From contig JALHCK010000018.1 in assembly GCA_022841205.1 (NCBI GenBank), forward strand, positions 1 through 18,520: a DNA stretch of 18,520 nt, read 5' to 3'. The notes beneath the pieces are model-generated. The model searched no databases, had not been told where the DNA came from, and saw only the letters and a list, made by a program, of their open reading frames with translations. Position numbers and translations under genes: made by a program. The DNA comes from Methanomicrobiales archaeon. GTDB taxonomy: Archaea > Halobacteriota > Methanomicrobia > Methanomicrobiales > Methanospirillaceae. Shown here piece by piece: positions 1-6,939 of this stretch (position 1 is the stretch's first letter; the number at the start of each line of letters is the position of its first letter).

Positions 1-1745
1 AAGAAAGAATAGTGTCTGGATTATTTCCGATATTCAGTATCATACCTTCCTTATCTGATTTGCCTAAAAATCAATCTATTAGAGATCCCGTAATCAGAGT
101 AAGTGACCTAACTATCACGGCTCCTTCTATATTTACAGAAGAGACTTTTGGGGAATTGGATTTTTACCTTTTCGTTCCCAACAAGGCAAAAGATATTGAA
201 CCAAGGGCTGCCGGCTTAGCGATTATACTAATGGATAATGACTCCTTAGCACAGGTAGCATATGAATTTGCAAAAGCTTCTACTCAAGCTATTGAGCTCA
301 CTATTGTTGCCGCAATAAAAAAACCCAAATCTGGATATGATATAGAGATCATCAATGAGCTAGTTAGTTTTCTAAGAAGCAAGTATAGCATAGCTGAAAC
401 AAAAATATGGAGCGTAGGAGAGGGAGCAGGCGCACCAGCATGCATTGCTCTCAACAGAGCTTATCCTTCTGCTTTTGCATCAGTTGCAGTCAATATTGAT
501 GTGGAAGCTTTTGAAGGGCCTTGGCTTGCTACAAAGCCTGTTTTGCCAGGGTCTGATTATAAAGTGGTGGATGTTCCCAAATGGACTGTAACTAAACAAA
601 TGGAACGCACCATAAATTGGACAAAAAAACATCCAGATTATATAACAGTAACCGCTTCGAGCAATCAGCAAGATGCCATACTGGCCACGGATAAGGATTA
701 TTGCGGCCCAACAGCATGGAAAGCTACGGAACCAGGTCCTAGTTGGATAAGCATTGATTTTGGAGAACCTCTTTACATAACCAGATGGGCAGTGCTAGCA
801 ACAGAAGTTAACGACAATTATGCTCTCGAATATAGTGACAACGGCGTCAATTGGTCTGGATTGGATACTATTAGCAGCAATAAAAACGCAAGAATAGACA
901 GATTTGTAAGAAGAGGCGTTCTTGCGCAATATTACCGACTCTCCTCTACAAATCCCATGTCAATTAGAGAATTCGAAGTGTATGGTGATCATTGCAGCTT
1001 TGATGCTTTTGGCTATAGATTATACAACGGCAGAAATGGTTCTTACCTACATTTTCGGATATTCAAGCCCAATAGAGCGTACTATCGTAATGATACTAAG
1101 GTCCCCCTTGTAGTTTTTCTACATGGCGCAGGCCAAAGGGGACATTATAACAATGCACAGCTAGGGATAACAACCGGAGAAGGTGCCACTAATATTGCCT
1201 ATGATTGGTGGCAAAAGAAACATCCCTGTTACATTATTGCAATTCAATGTCCATTAGAGGAAGCGCATTTTTTTGAACAGATAGCCGCAAATGAGGTCGA
1301 TATTATCAAACAAGTAATTGCTGAATTTCCAGACATTGATAAAGACCGTGTCTATGTTACTGGTCTATCATTAGGTGGCTTTGGGACTTATAAACTAATT
1401 GTGGATTATAGTGATATTTTTGCTGCTGCCGTTCCATTAGCTGGTGGCGGTTTTGACAATGGCAAAGGTCCAACTGATCCTGATAACTATATTTCTAGAG
1501 TATCTAATATCAAAAATATGCCTATTTGGGCTTTTCATTCTGAAGATGATGATTTGGTGAGTATAAAGTTGGGAATTTCTATGGTGGAAGCTATCAAAGC
1601 AATTGGTAACACAAATATTAGGTTTACCGTTTATCCTAAAGGGACATTTGGCTTCACCCCGCATTATTGTTGGCTTTTTGCTTATTATGATTGGGATATG
1701 TGGGAATGGCTTTTTGCCCAAAATAGAAAGTTCTGGGCCAAATAA
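1..1745 (+). CDS. Two-domain esterase with central discoidin-like (F5/8 type C) domain, 5' end outside window
   Basis: The frame is open to the left edge, so the true start probably lies outside; the first start codon inside is GTG at 12 (577 aa, numbering below), without a visible ribosome site. The C-terminal part (about 330-577) is an alpha/beta hydrolase of the feruloyl esterase/PHB-depolymerase type: oxyanion-hole HGAG (371-374), nucleophile motif GLSLGG (Ser453), acid in EDDD (about 512-514) and His551 in TPHYCW. Residues about 205-327 resemble a discoidin/F5-8C carbohydrate-binding domain (WKATEPGPSWISIDFG, later YYRLSS and IREFEVYG). The N-terminal about 200 residues look like a second hydrolase fold whose nucleophile motif has become GEGAG (137-141), with no serine. 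Likely an exported polysaccharide-ester hydrolase, inferred from fold and binding domain; substrate unknown. It is host DNA outside the element. Confidence 0.8.
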   Translation, partial: ERIVSGLFPIFSIIPSLSDLPKNQSIRDPVIRVSDLTITAPSIFTEETFGELDFYLFVPNKAKDIEPRAAGLAIILMDNDSLAQVAYEFAKASTQAIELTIVAAIKKPKSGYDIEIINELVSFLRSKYSIAETKIWSVGEGAGAPACIALNRAYPSAFASVAVNIDVEAFEGPWLATKPVLPGSDYKVVDVPKWTVTKQMERTINWTKKHPDYITVTASSNQQDAILATDKDYCGPTAWKATEPGPSWISIDFGEPLYITRWAVLATEVNDNYALEYSDNGVNWSGLDTISSNKNARIDRFVRRGVLAQYYRLSSTNPMSIREFEVYGDHCSFDAFGYRLYNGRNGSYLHFRIFKPNRAYYRNDTKVPLVVFLHGAGQRGHYNNAQLGITTGEGATNIAYDWWQKKHPCYIIAIQCPLEEAHFFEQIAANEVDIIKQVIAEFPDIDKDRVYVTGLSLGGFGTYKLIVDYSDIFAAAVPLAGGGFDNGKGPTDPDNYISRVSNIKNMPIWAFHSEDDDLVSIKLGISMVEAIKAIGNTNIRFTVYPKGTFGFTPHYCWLFAYYDWDMWEWLFAQNRKFWAK

Positions 1746-1808
1746 TAGCTTTAGTAAGGAATAGAAGGCAATCGAGAAGGTAGCCAGGCAGCATGTCTTT
1801 GTCTTCCC

Positions 1809-1838
1809 TTGACATCAATCCATTGCCTGCGTTATAAA
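1809..1838 (+). promoter_or_regulatory. Sigma70 promoter for tRNA-Leu
   Basis: TTGACA at 1809-1814 is followed after 18 bp by TATAAA at 1833-1838. The predicted transcription start is near 1845, in a GC-rich stretch (GCCGCGC) of the kind often seen at stable-RNA promoters. It leaves a leader of about 100 nt before the tRNA at 1950, in which I recognise no other RNA gene. Confidence 0.65.
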
Positions 1839-1949
1839 TACAGCCGCGCTAGTCGAGCTGCACAATTACAAAACCGTACAATCGCTGAGTCCTAAGAACG
1901 GAAAGCGAGTATCGACTGAATTACAATGCGAAATTGCAGCAGCAAACCC

Positions 1950-2029
1950 GCCCAGATGGTGGAATTGGCAGACACGCTAGATTCAGGTTCTAGTGCGAAA
2001 GCATGGGGGTTCAAGTCCCCCTCTGGGCA
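1950..2029 (+). tRNA. tRNA-Leu (anticodon CAG), integration target
   Basis: Full cloverleaf: acceptor GCCCAGA/TCTGGGC with discriminator A2029; D stem GTG/CAC; anticodon stem CTAGA/TCTAG with loop TTCAGGT, giving anticodon CAG, which reads CUG. A class II variable arm TGC-GAAA-GCA is present, then T stem GGGGG/CCCCC with loop TTCAAGT. CCA is not encoded. The gene is intact because the element's left end restores the same 3' sequence; its 3' 21 bases recur at 17753-17773 as the right attachment site. Confidence 0.95.
2009..2029 (+). repeat. Left attachment site (attL core, 21 bp)
   Basis: The T arm and 3' acceptor strand of tRNA-Leu, from GTTCAAG to TCTGGGCA, match 17753-17773 base for base. 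The flanks differ: T follows here and A follows on the right; upstream, GGGG precedes here and GGGGC there. Integration into the 3' end of a tRNA gene with restoration of the gene is standard for tyrosine-integrase elements. The exact crossover within the 21 bp cannot be seen. Confidence 0.92.
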
Positions 2030-2089
2030 TTGTCCTTATAAGTCAAGCAAAAAACCACTTTTACCATTGATAATGCTGAACAATTCAAT

Positions 2090-2119
2090 TTTAGACTCTT
2101 TTCTGTGTTTTAGACTCTT
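2090..2119 (+). repeat. 11-bp direct repeat pair near attL
   Basis: TTTAGACTCTT occurs at 2090-2100 and again at 2109-2119, 19 bp apart. It shares TAGAC with the phased array just downstream, so it may be a further protein-binding site of the recombination complex. The function is inferred from position only. Confidence 0.45.
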
Positions 2120-2150
2120 GTATATCTTTTTAGTTTAGTTTACCATAAAC

Positions 2151-2258
2151 ATGTAGACAATATGTAGGCAATACGTAGACGTAGGAACCTTCTGTTTTGT
2201 GTAGACATTATGTAGGCTTTATGTAGGCAATACGTAGATAATATGTAGACATAGGAAT
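2151..2258 (+). repeat. Helically phased 11-bp repeats, probable integrase arm-type sites
   Basis: Eight copies of an 11-bp unit, consensus AYGTAGRCAAT, start at 2151, 2162, 2173, then 2199, 2210, 2221, 2232 and 2243. Within each group the step is exactly 11 bp; the groups are 26 bp apart. Each group ends with a degenerate GTAGGAAC/ATAGGAAT tail. One more copy (ACGTAGACAAA) lies at 17681-17691, about 70 bp inside the right attachment site and in the same orientation. Direct repeats beside both attachment sites are typical of integrase N-terminal-domain arm sites; binding by excisionase or a regulator is the alternative. Confidence 0.75.
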
Positions 2259-2320
2259 ATTTATATATGGGATAAAGTATTAAGTATTTCAGTTTTAGAA
2301 CATTCTATATGGAGGACAAC

Positions 2321-2386
2321 ATGTGCATAAAAAGACAGGGTGGTGCAAAACTAGCTTCAATATCAAGCATTTTATCATTCCTTTGA
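2321..2386 (+). CDS. Possible 21-aa leader peptide upstream of integrase
   Basis: ATG at 2321 follows a strong GGAGG at 2311-2315 and opens a 21-codon frame (MCIKRQGGAK...) ending with TGA at 2384. Its ribosome site and start (GGAGGACAACATG) closely copy those of the integrase (GGAGGACAATATG), and both are preceded by TAGAACATTCT (2296-2306 and 2432-2442). It could be a leader peptide or just the relic of a duplicated 5' region. No family is recognised. Confidence 0.3.
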   Translation: MCIKRQGGAKLASISSILSFL

Positions 2387-2408
2387 ACCTTAAAATAATC
2401 GCATAAGT

Positions 2409-2441
2409 TATAATCTGTGAATGTTCCAAGCTAGAACATTC
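2409..2441 (+). promoter_or_regulatory. Integrase promoter -10 with overlapping palindromic operator
   Basis: TATAAT at 2409-2414 is a perfect -10; the best -35 (TTGAAC, 2383-2388) is 20 bp away, so a weak or activated promoter. Starting 5 bp downstream, GAATGTTC (2419-2426), 7 bp, GAACATTC (2434-2441) form a perfect palindrome over the expected transcription start. A single GAACATTC lies at 2298-2305 and GAATGTTC at 17692-17699. A repressor or excisionase site controlling integrase expression is the simplest reading. Confidence 0.55.
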
Positions 2442-2484
2442 TGATAGAAGAATGCAAGCTGAAACCTTCCGTAAGGAGGACAAT

Positions 2485-3576
2485 ATGGGTGTAAGAATAC
2501 GAGAGAAGCGAGGCAAGCTATATCTTGATATCATGTACAAAGGGCAGCGACGCTGGGAAGCGCTAGACCTTAGAGTACCTAAAGATGCAGCAGCGAAGCG
2601 TGAGACTATGCGCCTTGCTGAGGCGATACGCCATAAACGTGAGCTACAACTAACCTCTGAGCGCTATCAGCTACTCGATCCTGTCGCCTCTAAGCAAACA
2701 CTGACCCTCTATGCTGAGAAGGTCGCCGCAACCTATGACAAGAAGATGCACTTGCCGAAATCCTTGAAGTACCTAAGACCATACGCAGGCGAGACCTTAC
2801 TTTGTGATGTAAACGAACGCTTTGTCGATGGCTATCGAGCGTACCTTCTAGGACAAAAGACAATAGGAGCAGCGACAGCGAAGCACTACATTGATGCGCT
2901 TAAAGCGCTTCTAGCAAAAGCAGAGCGTGAGCGGCTTATTGAACACAACCCTGCAAAGGGCATGAAGACAATCCGTGTTCCTGAGCAAAAGCGACCATTC
3001 CTTACCATCGAGGAGATACAAAAGCTATACAATACGCCTGCACCTGGAGGCGAGCTTGCAGAAGAATGCAGGCGTGCTTTTTTGCTTTCATGCTTTACAG
3101 GCTTACGGCTTAGCGATCTAAAAACCTTGACCTGGGGAGATATCGAGCGAGCGCCTGAACCTATGATCGTAAAGCGGCAGTCTAAGACAAAGGACGTAGT
3201 GCGAATACCACTTGCACCTACGGCATGGGAACTGATCGATGATAGAGAGCTGCACCACCGCGATGAGCTAGTATTTCCGAGGATGACAGCGAGTAAGGGC
3301 GTCAATGTATATATACCACTGAATACGTGGCGAAAGAAGGCAGGCATAGACAGGGCTTTTGGCTGGCACGCAGCACGACATTCTTTTGCGATGATGACAC
3401 TAGAAGCGAGTGGCGATATCTATAGTGTTTCAAGGTTGCTAGGGCATTCTGATATACGGATTACTGAAGTGTACCTGCGCCTCTTAGATAGCCGCAAGAA
3501 AGAGATAATTGCAAGCCTTCCTGAGCTTAAAGATGAGCAAAAGACCTTTGAATTTAAGCAGCCGAAGCAAGCGTAA
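2485..3576 (+). CDS. int: Tyrosine-family site-specific integrase
   Basis: Inserts and excises the element at tRNA-Leu by tyrosine recombination. The start at 2485 is chosen because AAGGAGGA (2473-2480) precedes it at the right spacing; the frame extends 11 codons further upstream without such a site. Of 363 aa, the N-terminal about 60 form a likely arm-binding domain, about 70-170 the SAM-like core-binding domain, and 175-345 the catalytic domain. Catalytic residues are visible: Arg in TGLRLSDL (Arg208), hairpin Lys in SKTKD (about 234-236), HAARH (His295, Arg298), GHSDI (His321) and nucleophile Tyr330 in EVYLRLL. The length is normal and the gene looks functional. It reads away from the tRNA, with its probable binding sites directly upstream. 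Confidence 0.95.
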   Translation: MGVRIREKRGKLYLDIMYKGQRRWEALDLRVPKDAAAKRETMRLAEAIRHKRELQLTSERYQLLDPVASKQTLTLYAEKVAATYDKKMHLPKSLKYLRPYAGETLLCDVNERFVDGYRAYLLGQKTIGAATAKHYIDALKALLAKAERERLIEHNPAKGMKTIRVPEQKRPFLTIEEIQKLYNTPAPGGELAEECRRAFLLSCFTGLRLSDLKTLTWGDIERAPEPMIVKRQSKTKDVVRIPLAPTAWELIDDRELHHRDELVFPRMTASKGVNVYIPLNTWRKKAGIDRAFGWHAARHSFAMMTLEASGDIYSVSRLLGHSDIRITEVYLRLLDSRKKEIIASLPELKDEQKTFEFKQPKQA

Positions 3577-3910
3577 GCTAAAGTAAGCGAAAGCAACGCC
3601 AACATAGCTTCGTATTCTCTAGTAGGAACAGCGCTATAGATATTTGATCACCAGTACCTCAAAACGGCCGCTATGCGTTCGGATACTTGTACAGGATAAT
3701 TACCTTGGTAACCAAAGAGAACCTCACTATGGCCTTCTATTTGAATGTCGATTAGCGAAGATTGTACAATTTCCTAAGCAAGCACAAGATATTTATATTC
3801 TCCAAAAGCAATTAAAACATTAAGTGAGCCAAAATAACTAGCAGATAGTTTTTGATTAGATTCGGTAGTGACGGCTTTATTTCGTTTTGCAATTGTGATA
3901 TTATAAAAGT
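3577..3910. other. Intergenic region after integrase
   Basis: 334 bases without a convincing gene. The first 30 bases are a purine-rich run of short AAGC repeats following the integrase stop; no hairpin with T-run is seen. A TATTAT at 3899-3904 lies 7 bp before the next start codon and, if used as a -10, would give a nearly leaderless transcript from about 3911. The -35 is weak. Confidence 0.4.
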
Positions 3911-4375
3911 ATGAATATTGAAGCGCAGAACAAGGCTGATCGTGCATGTGCGCTTGCACTTATTCGCAGGTTTTTTAGGCTCCATTATGACGAGCTAAAC
4001 CTGAGGGCTGATGGAAGTTTCCGAACGCTGCGAGAACTGGGCATTCCTGAGACAGAAACACCGCCACGCGTGTTGCAGCGCTACCTAGGAGGCGCGGCAA
4101 GTCATTGGGGTAGCATTATTCACAACGGCGAGCCTCCAACCAGGCTGGACATGCAATGCCTTCGTGCTTCGATCGAACTTAAAACCGCTGAGGACATTCG
4201 AGAAAAAACAAAACTGATTCGAGCCATGCAGCGGGCTGCTGATAGTGGAGGAATAACGGGGATTGAGGGAGAAAAACAACCGATCAGGCGCCGTGATGGC
4301 GGCGCGTATTTTATGTACGCCCTCACGCACCACAGTGGCCTCCCGCGGAAAGGTTTCCCGCGGCGCTATGGTTGA
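3911..4375 (+). CDS. Hypothetical protein, 154 aa
   Basis: Not recognised. The N-terminal half looks alpha-helical and basic (RRFFRLHYDELN, then LRELGIPETETPPRVLQRYLGG), followed by a helix with EDIREKTKLIRAMQRAADSGG and a basic tail. There is no signal peptide or membrane segment. No Shine-Dalgarno precedes the ATG; an AT-rich -10-like box lies right before it, suggesting a leaderless message. It sits between the integrase and the helix-turn-helix gene, where small regulators of integrative elements are common, so a DNA-binding or regulatory role is possible but only by position. Confidence 0.65.
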   Translation: MNIEAQNKADRACALALIRRFFRLHYDELNLRADGSFRTLRELGIPETETPPRVLQRYLGGAASHWGSIIHNGEPPTRLDMQCLRASIELKTAEDIREKTKLIRAMQRAADSGGITGIEGEKQPIRRRDGGAYFMYALTHHSGLPRKGFPRRYG

Positions 4376-4387
4376 TCGATAATTATT

Positions 4388-4402
4388 GCGCGCGTTGCGC
4401 GC
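4388..4402 (+). terminator. GC-rich hairpin after the 154-aa gene
   Basis: GCGCGC at 4388-4393, loop GTT, GCGCGC at 4397-4402: a six-pair stem 12 bp after the preceding stop codon. No T-run follows, so it is not a standard intrinsic terminator; it could protect the 3' end or be incidental. Confidence 0.3.
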
Positions 4403-4470
4403 TGATAGTAATATAAAAGCGCTTGGCACGCCTTAAATGGCTTGGCGCAAATAAAATTAAATTCGAGCAA

Positions 4471-4521
4471 CGCCGATCAGGTAGGCTTCCTGTGCTCCAG
4501 GGAGAACTATAATGATCGGCG
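4471..4521 (+). promoter_or_regulatory. 9-bp inverted repeat enclosing the ribosome site of the helix-turn-helix gene
   Basis: CGCCGATCA (4471-4479) and TGATCGGCG (4513-4521) are perfectly complementary. They enclose the Shine-Dalgarno AGGGAG near 4499-4504, and the second arm begins inside the ATG at 4512. In RNA the pairing would hide the start codon; as DNA the arms could be operators. The encoded protein is itself a DNA-binding candidate, so autoregulation is plausible. Confidence 0.45.
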
Positions 4522-4745
4522 ATTTTGTTTCTGTAGACGAAGCTTGCGCAATTCTTCACTGCAAAAAGAGTTACATTTACCAACTTATTCACCGCAAAAC
4601 AATTCCGTTTTATAAGCCTAGCGGAGGCCGCGTTCTGTTCGACGCTCGAGAGCTTGAGGATTTTATTCGCAAGGGGCGCGTCAGCACGCATACTGAGCTT
4701 CAAGACCATGCCGTCACATTGCTGAACAAGCGAGGCTCGCGATGA
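4512..4745 (+). CDS. Helix-turn-helix protein, excisionase/AlpA-like (MerR-type fold)
   Basis: 77 aa. Residues about 5-52 fit the small MerR-like HTH_17 domain of excisionases and AlpA regulators: FVSVDEACAILHCKKSYIYQLIHRK, then PFYKPSGGRVLFDARELEDFI, with the wing glycines GGR and the closing helix in place. Such proteins bend attachment-site DNA for excision or switch on integrase or replication genes. The start follows AGGGAG at good spacing. It overlaps the next gene by 4 bp (ATGA at 4742), so it heads a coupled operon with the 127-aa protein and the ATPase. Its upstream inverted repeat may be its own binding site. Excisionase versus transcription regulator cannot be decided from the sequence. 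Confidence 0.85.
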   Translation: MIGDFVSVDEACAILHCKKSYIYQLIHRKTIPFYKPSGGRVLFDARELEDFIRKGRVSTHTELQDHAVTLLNKRGSR

Positions 4746-5125
4746 GCACCGCAGGATTAAAAAAGCCTGCTGGCGGAGCAGGCTTAAACGAGAAAGTAAA
4801 TAATTCAAGCTACAATAAAAACTTATCACAACTTTACTGTCGCGTCAATGCACTTTGTCAACGCTGGGACATGACCCGCGAGGACTTCGCCCGTGCGGCA
4901 TCAGTATATGCGCTGATTTTCCGAGATTCTGCACCTCGCCATATACAACTACTTTACACAGGTAAGCCTAGCCTGTACAGCGAACACGGAAAGCAACTTG
5001 CGCTTGCATTCTTTCTAGTTTATATGGAAGCTTCGGAAAGGCTTGCGGCCTTGAACGATCCTGCCGACCTCGATGCGCGCGAATGCTGGGGCATCGCCAT
5101 TGACTTGGCTGGGGGCACGCCATGA
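4742..5125 (+). CDS. Hypothetical protein, 127 aa, coupled to the ATPase gene
   Basis: Not recognised. A hydrophilic N-terminus (1-30) is followed by helical segments around LYCRVNALCQRWDMTREDFARAA as three parts, then a helix ALAFFLVYMEASERLAAL. No signal peptide is seen. It overlaps both neighbours by 4 bp (ATGA), so the three genes are translationally coupled. That tight coupling suggests it works with the following ATPase, for example as a loader or adaptor in replication, but this is inference. Confidence 0.75.
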   Translation: MSTAGLKKPAGGAGLNEKVNNSSYNKNLSQLYCRVNALCQRWDMTREDFARAASVYALIFRDSAPRHIQLLYTGKPSLYSEHGKQLALAFFLVYMEASERLAALNDPADLDARECWGIAIDLAGGTP

Positions 5126-6822
5126 TTGACGCAAAAGCTGAGTTTTACAATGCGATACGGCGCGATTTTTCTAGCGGCATCGTTCAAACACCGGACGGAC
5201 GATCACAAACATTACAAGACATTTACACGCGCCTTGAGGCTGAAGAAATCAGTGCAGCGCTTCCGCTGATTCCTAAACTGGGCGAGATAGAATACGAGCA
5301 AAATCGAGCCGAGATCGCACAGAGAGCTGGTGTTCGACCTACTGCACTGGATAAGCTTCGAAGGCAAGCAGCGAAACAGGAAAATGGCGCGAAATTGCAA
5401 GGTCGAGCACTCGAACTTCCAGAGCCTATACCTGCACCAGAGCCGCAAGACGGCGAGAAACTACTCGATGACGTGGCAAAACAAATTCGGAGTTTTGTAG
5501 TGGCTGATGCAGTAAATATTGATGCGATATCGCTTTGGACAGTTTTCGCGCATATTGCACAAAAGGCACCAGTATGTCCGAATCTTGTTTTTTCAAGCGC
5601 AGTAAAGGCGTGTGGCAAAAGTACCGCGCTAGACGTCGTTTCGAGGCTTGTACCTAAGCCGCTAAGTGTATCGAGCATTAGCGTTGCAGCGTTGTTCAGA
5701 ACCGTGGAGTTACTTTCGCCAACGCTCTTAATTGATGAAGCCGATGCCATGTTCAGACAGAACGATGATTTACGCACGCTAGTGAACGCTGGCTTCACGA
5801 AAAGTGCCGCGCAAGTGGTAAGGATAGTGGGCGATGAGCTTGAGCCGAGACTCTTTAACGTATACGCGCCGAAGGCTATCGCTCTAATAGGCAACCTTCC
5901 TGACACGATAGAAAGCCGTTCTGTCATTATACGGATGCGCAGGCGACTACCTGACGAACCTATCGAACGCCTCAGAAGCGATAAAGATCAAGGCTTTGCA
6001 CCGCTGGCTTCACGAATTACACGCTGGGCGCCGGATAACGCCGAGAAAATCCTTGCACGAGAGCCGCAAATAGATGCCGTGCTAAGCGATAGGCAGGCAG
6101 ATGTATGGCGTGAACTTTTACGTATAGCGGACACAGCAGGCGGCGAATGGCCACAGAGAGCACGGATCGCCGCGCTTGAGCTTTGCGCGAAACAAAGCGA
6201 TGAGAGCGACTTGAGCGTGCGGTTACTGGCAGATATACAAAGGATATTCAGCGAACAACCAGAGAGAACGAAGTGGCCGAGTCAAGCGCTTGTGGATGCA
6301 CTGAATGCGCTTGATGAAGCGCCGTGGGCTGACTACAACAACCACAAAGGAATTAGTACAAACAAGCTTGCTAAAATGCTGGCAAAATTTGAAATACACA
6401 CAAAGCAGGTACATGAGGGCATAAAAGGATTTAAAGCTTACAGTAAAAATTCCTTTGATGAATTATTTGCGAGATACCTTACACAACCGAAACCCGAAAC
6501 AAAACAAGATAATGCTTTGCCTGATAACAACTTACAAAGTTTCGGTTGTGTTTCGGTTGCGGATGACAAACGAAACCTAGAGCTTGATGTTGAAGGAGAG
6601 ACGATGGAAAGCGGCAACTTTACAAACGACGATCTTGCTATTGTGGCAAGTGTGTTTCAGCGCCTTATCGAGACTAACAAGAATGGCTTGTGCATAGCGA
6701 ACTGGAAACTATCATGTATGGCAGAAGGCGTAACTTCAGAGGCTTTCGATGCAGCGAAAAAGTACTATGACGAGCTGGGATATTACATACAAGAAGGCGG
6801 CAGAGTTAGGCTATCGGCCTAA
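5122..6822 (+). CDS. DUF3631-type P-loop ATPase, putative replication protein
   Basis: 566 aa. Residues about 115-275 form a P-loop core: Walker A ACGKST (163-168, Lys166), Walker B LLIDEAD (202-208), sensor-like IALIGNLPDT (about 253-262) and RSVIIRMRRR (266-275). The pattern matches the DUF3631 domain found at the C-terminus of primase-helicase proteins of phages and integrative elements. The 114 residues before it are helical and carry no recognisable primase (TOPRIM or AEP) motifs; about 315-450 is helical and the tail (500-566) resembles a small winged domain. It probably acts in autonomous replication of the excised element; a separate primase is not seen. GTTTCGGTT repeats occur inside its 3' third and just downstream, consistent with an origin beside the replication gene. 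Confidence 0.85.
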   Translation: MIDAKAEFYNAIRRDFSSGIVQTPDGRSQTLQDIYTRLEAEEISAALPLIPKLGEIEYEQNRAEIAQRAGVRPTALDKLRRQAAKQENGAKLQGRALELPEPIPAPEPQDGEKLLDDVAKQIRSFVVADAVNIDAISLWTVFAHIAQKAPVCPNLVFSSAVKACGKSTALDVVSRLVPKPLSVSSISVAALFRTVELLSPTLLIDEADAMFRQNDDLRTLVNAGFTKSAAQVVRIVGDELEPRLFNVYAPKAIALIGNLPDTIESRSVIIRMRRRLPDEPIERLRSDKDQGFAPLASRITRWAPDNAEKILAREPQIDAVLSDRQADVWRELLRIADTAGGEWPQRARIAALELCAKQSDESDLSVRLLADIQRIFSEQPERTKWPSQALVDALNALDEAPWADYNNHKGISTNKLAKMLAKFEIHTKQVHEGIKGFKAYSKNSFDELFARYLTQPKPETKQDNALPDNNLQSFGCVSVADDKRNLELDVEGETMESGNFTNDDLAIVASVFQRLIETNKNGLCIANWKLSCMAEGVTSEAFDAAKKYYDELGYYIQEGGRVRLSA

Positions 6823-6916
6823 AGTTTCGGATTGCAAACGAAACCGAAACCGATGCGAAACGTGCTTATGTTTATATAGTATAGAGAGATACGGTATAAA
6901 AGTTTCGGTTTCGGTT
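6482..6916. repeat. GTTTCGGTT repeat cluster, candidate iteron origin or operator array
   Basis: Exact copies of GTTTCGGTT lie at 6539-6547, 6550-6558, 6902-6910 and 6908-6916; reverse copies (AACCGAAAC) lie at 6485-6493 and 6842-6850. One-mismatch copies are at 6492-6500, 6824-6832 and 6836-6844. They make two 12-bp perfect inverted repeats: 6482-6493/6539-6550, within the ATPase gene, and 6839-6850/6902-6913, in the intergenic region. The second pair encloses an AT-rich stretch with TATAGT and TATAAA boxes. Iterons flanking an AT-rich melt region near a replication gene, or a promoter between operators, both fit. Confidence 0.65.
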
Positions 6917-6939
6917 ACTTTTTGAGATAGGAGAAAAAA

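Noticed and set aside
1926..2138. 70-aa frame across the tRNA-Leu gene
   Set aside because: Its first half is the tRNA itself; the rest is the attachment-site flank.
2419..2441. LexA (SOS) box at the integrase promoter
   Set aside because: The palindrome has GTTC before GAAC, the reverse order of the GAAC...GTTC Gram-positive LexA box, and the spacing does not fit other known LexA boxes.
2886..3347. 153-aa minus-strand frame in the integrase
   Set aside because: Opposite the catalytic part of the integrase; serine/arginine-rich shadow without a start signal.
5223..5927. 234-aa minus-strand open frame inside the ATPase gene
   Set aside because: Antisense shadow of a clearly coding gene with Walker motifs; no ribosome site or family features.
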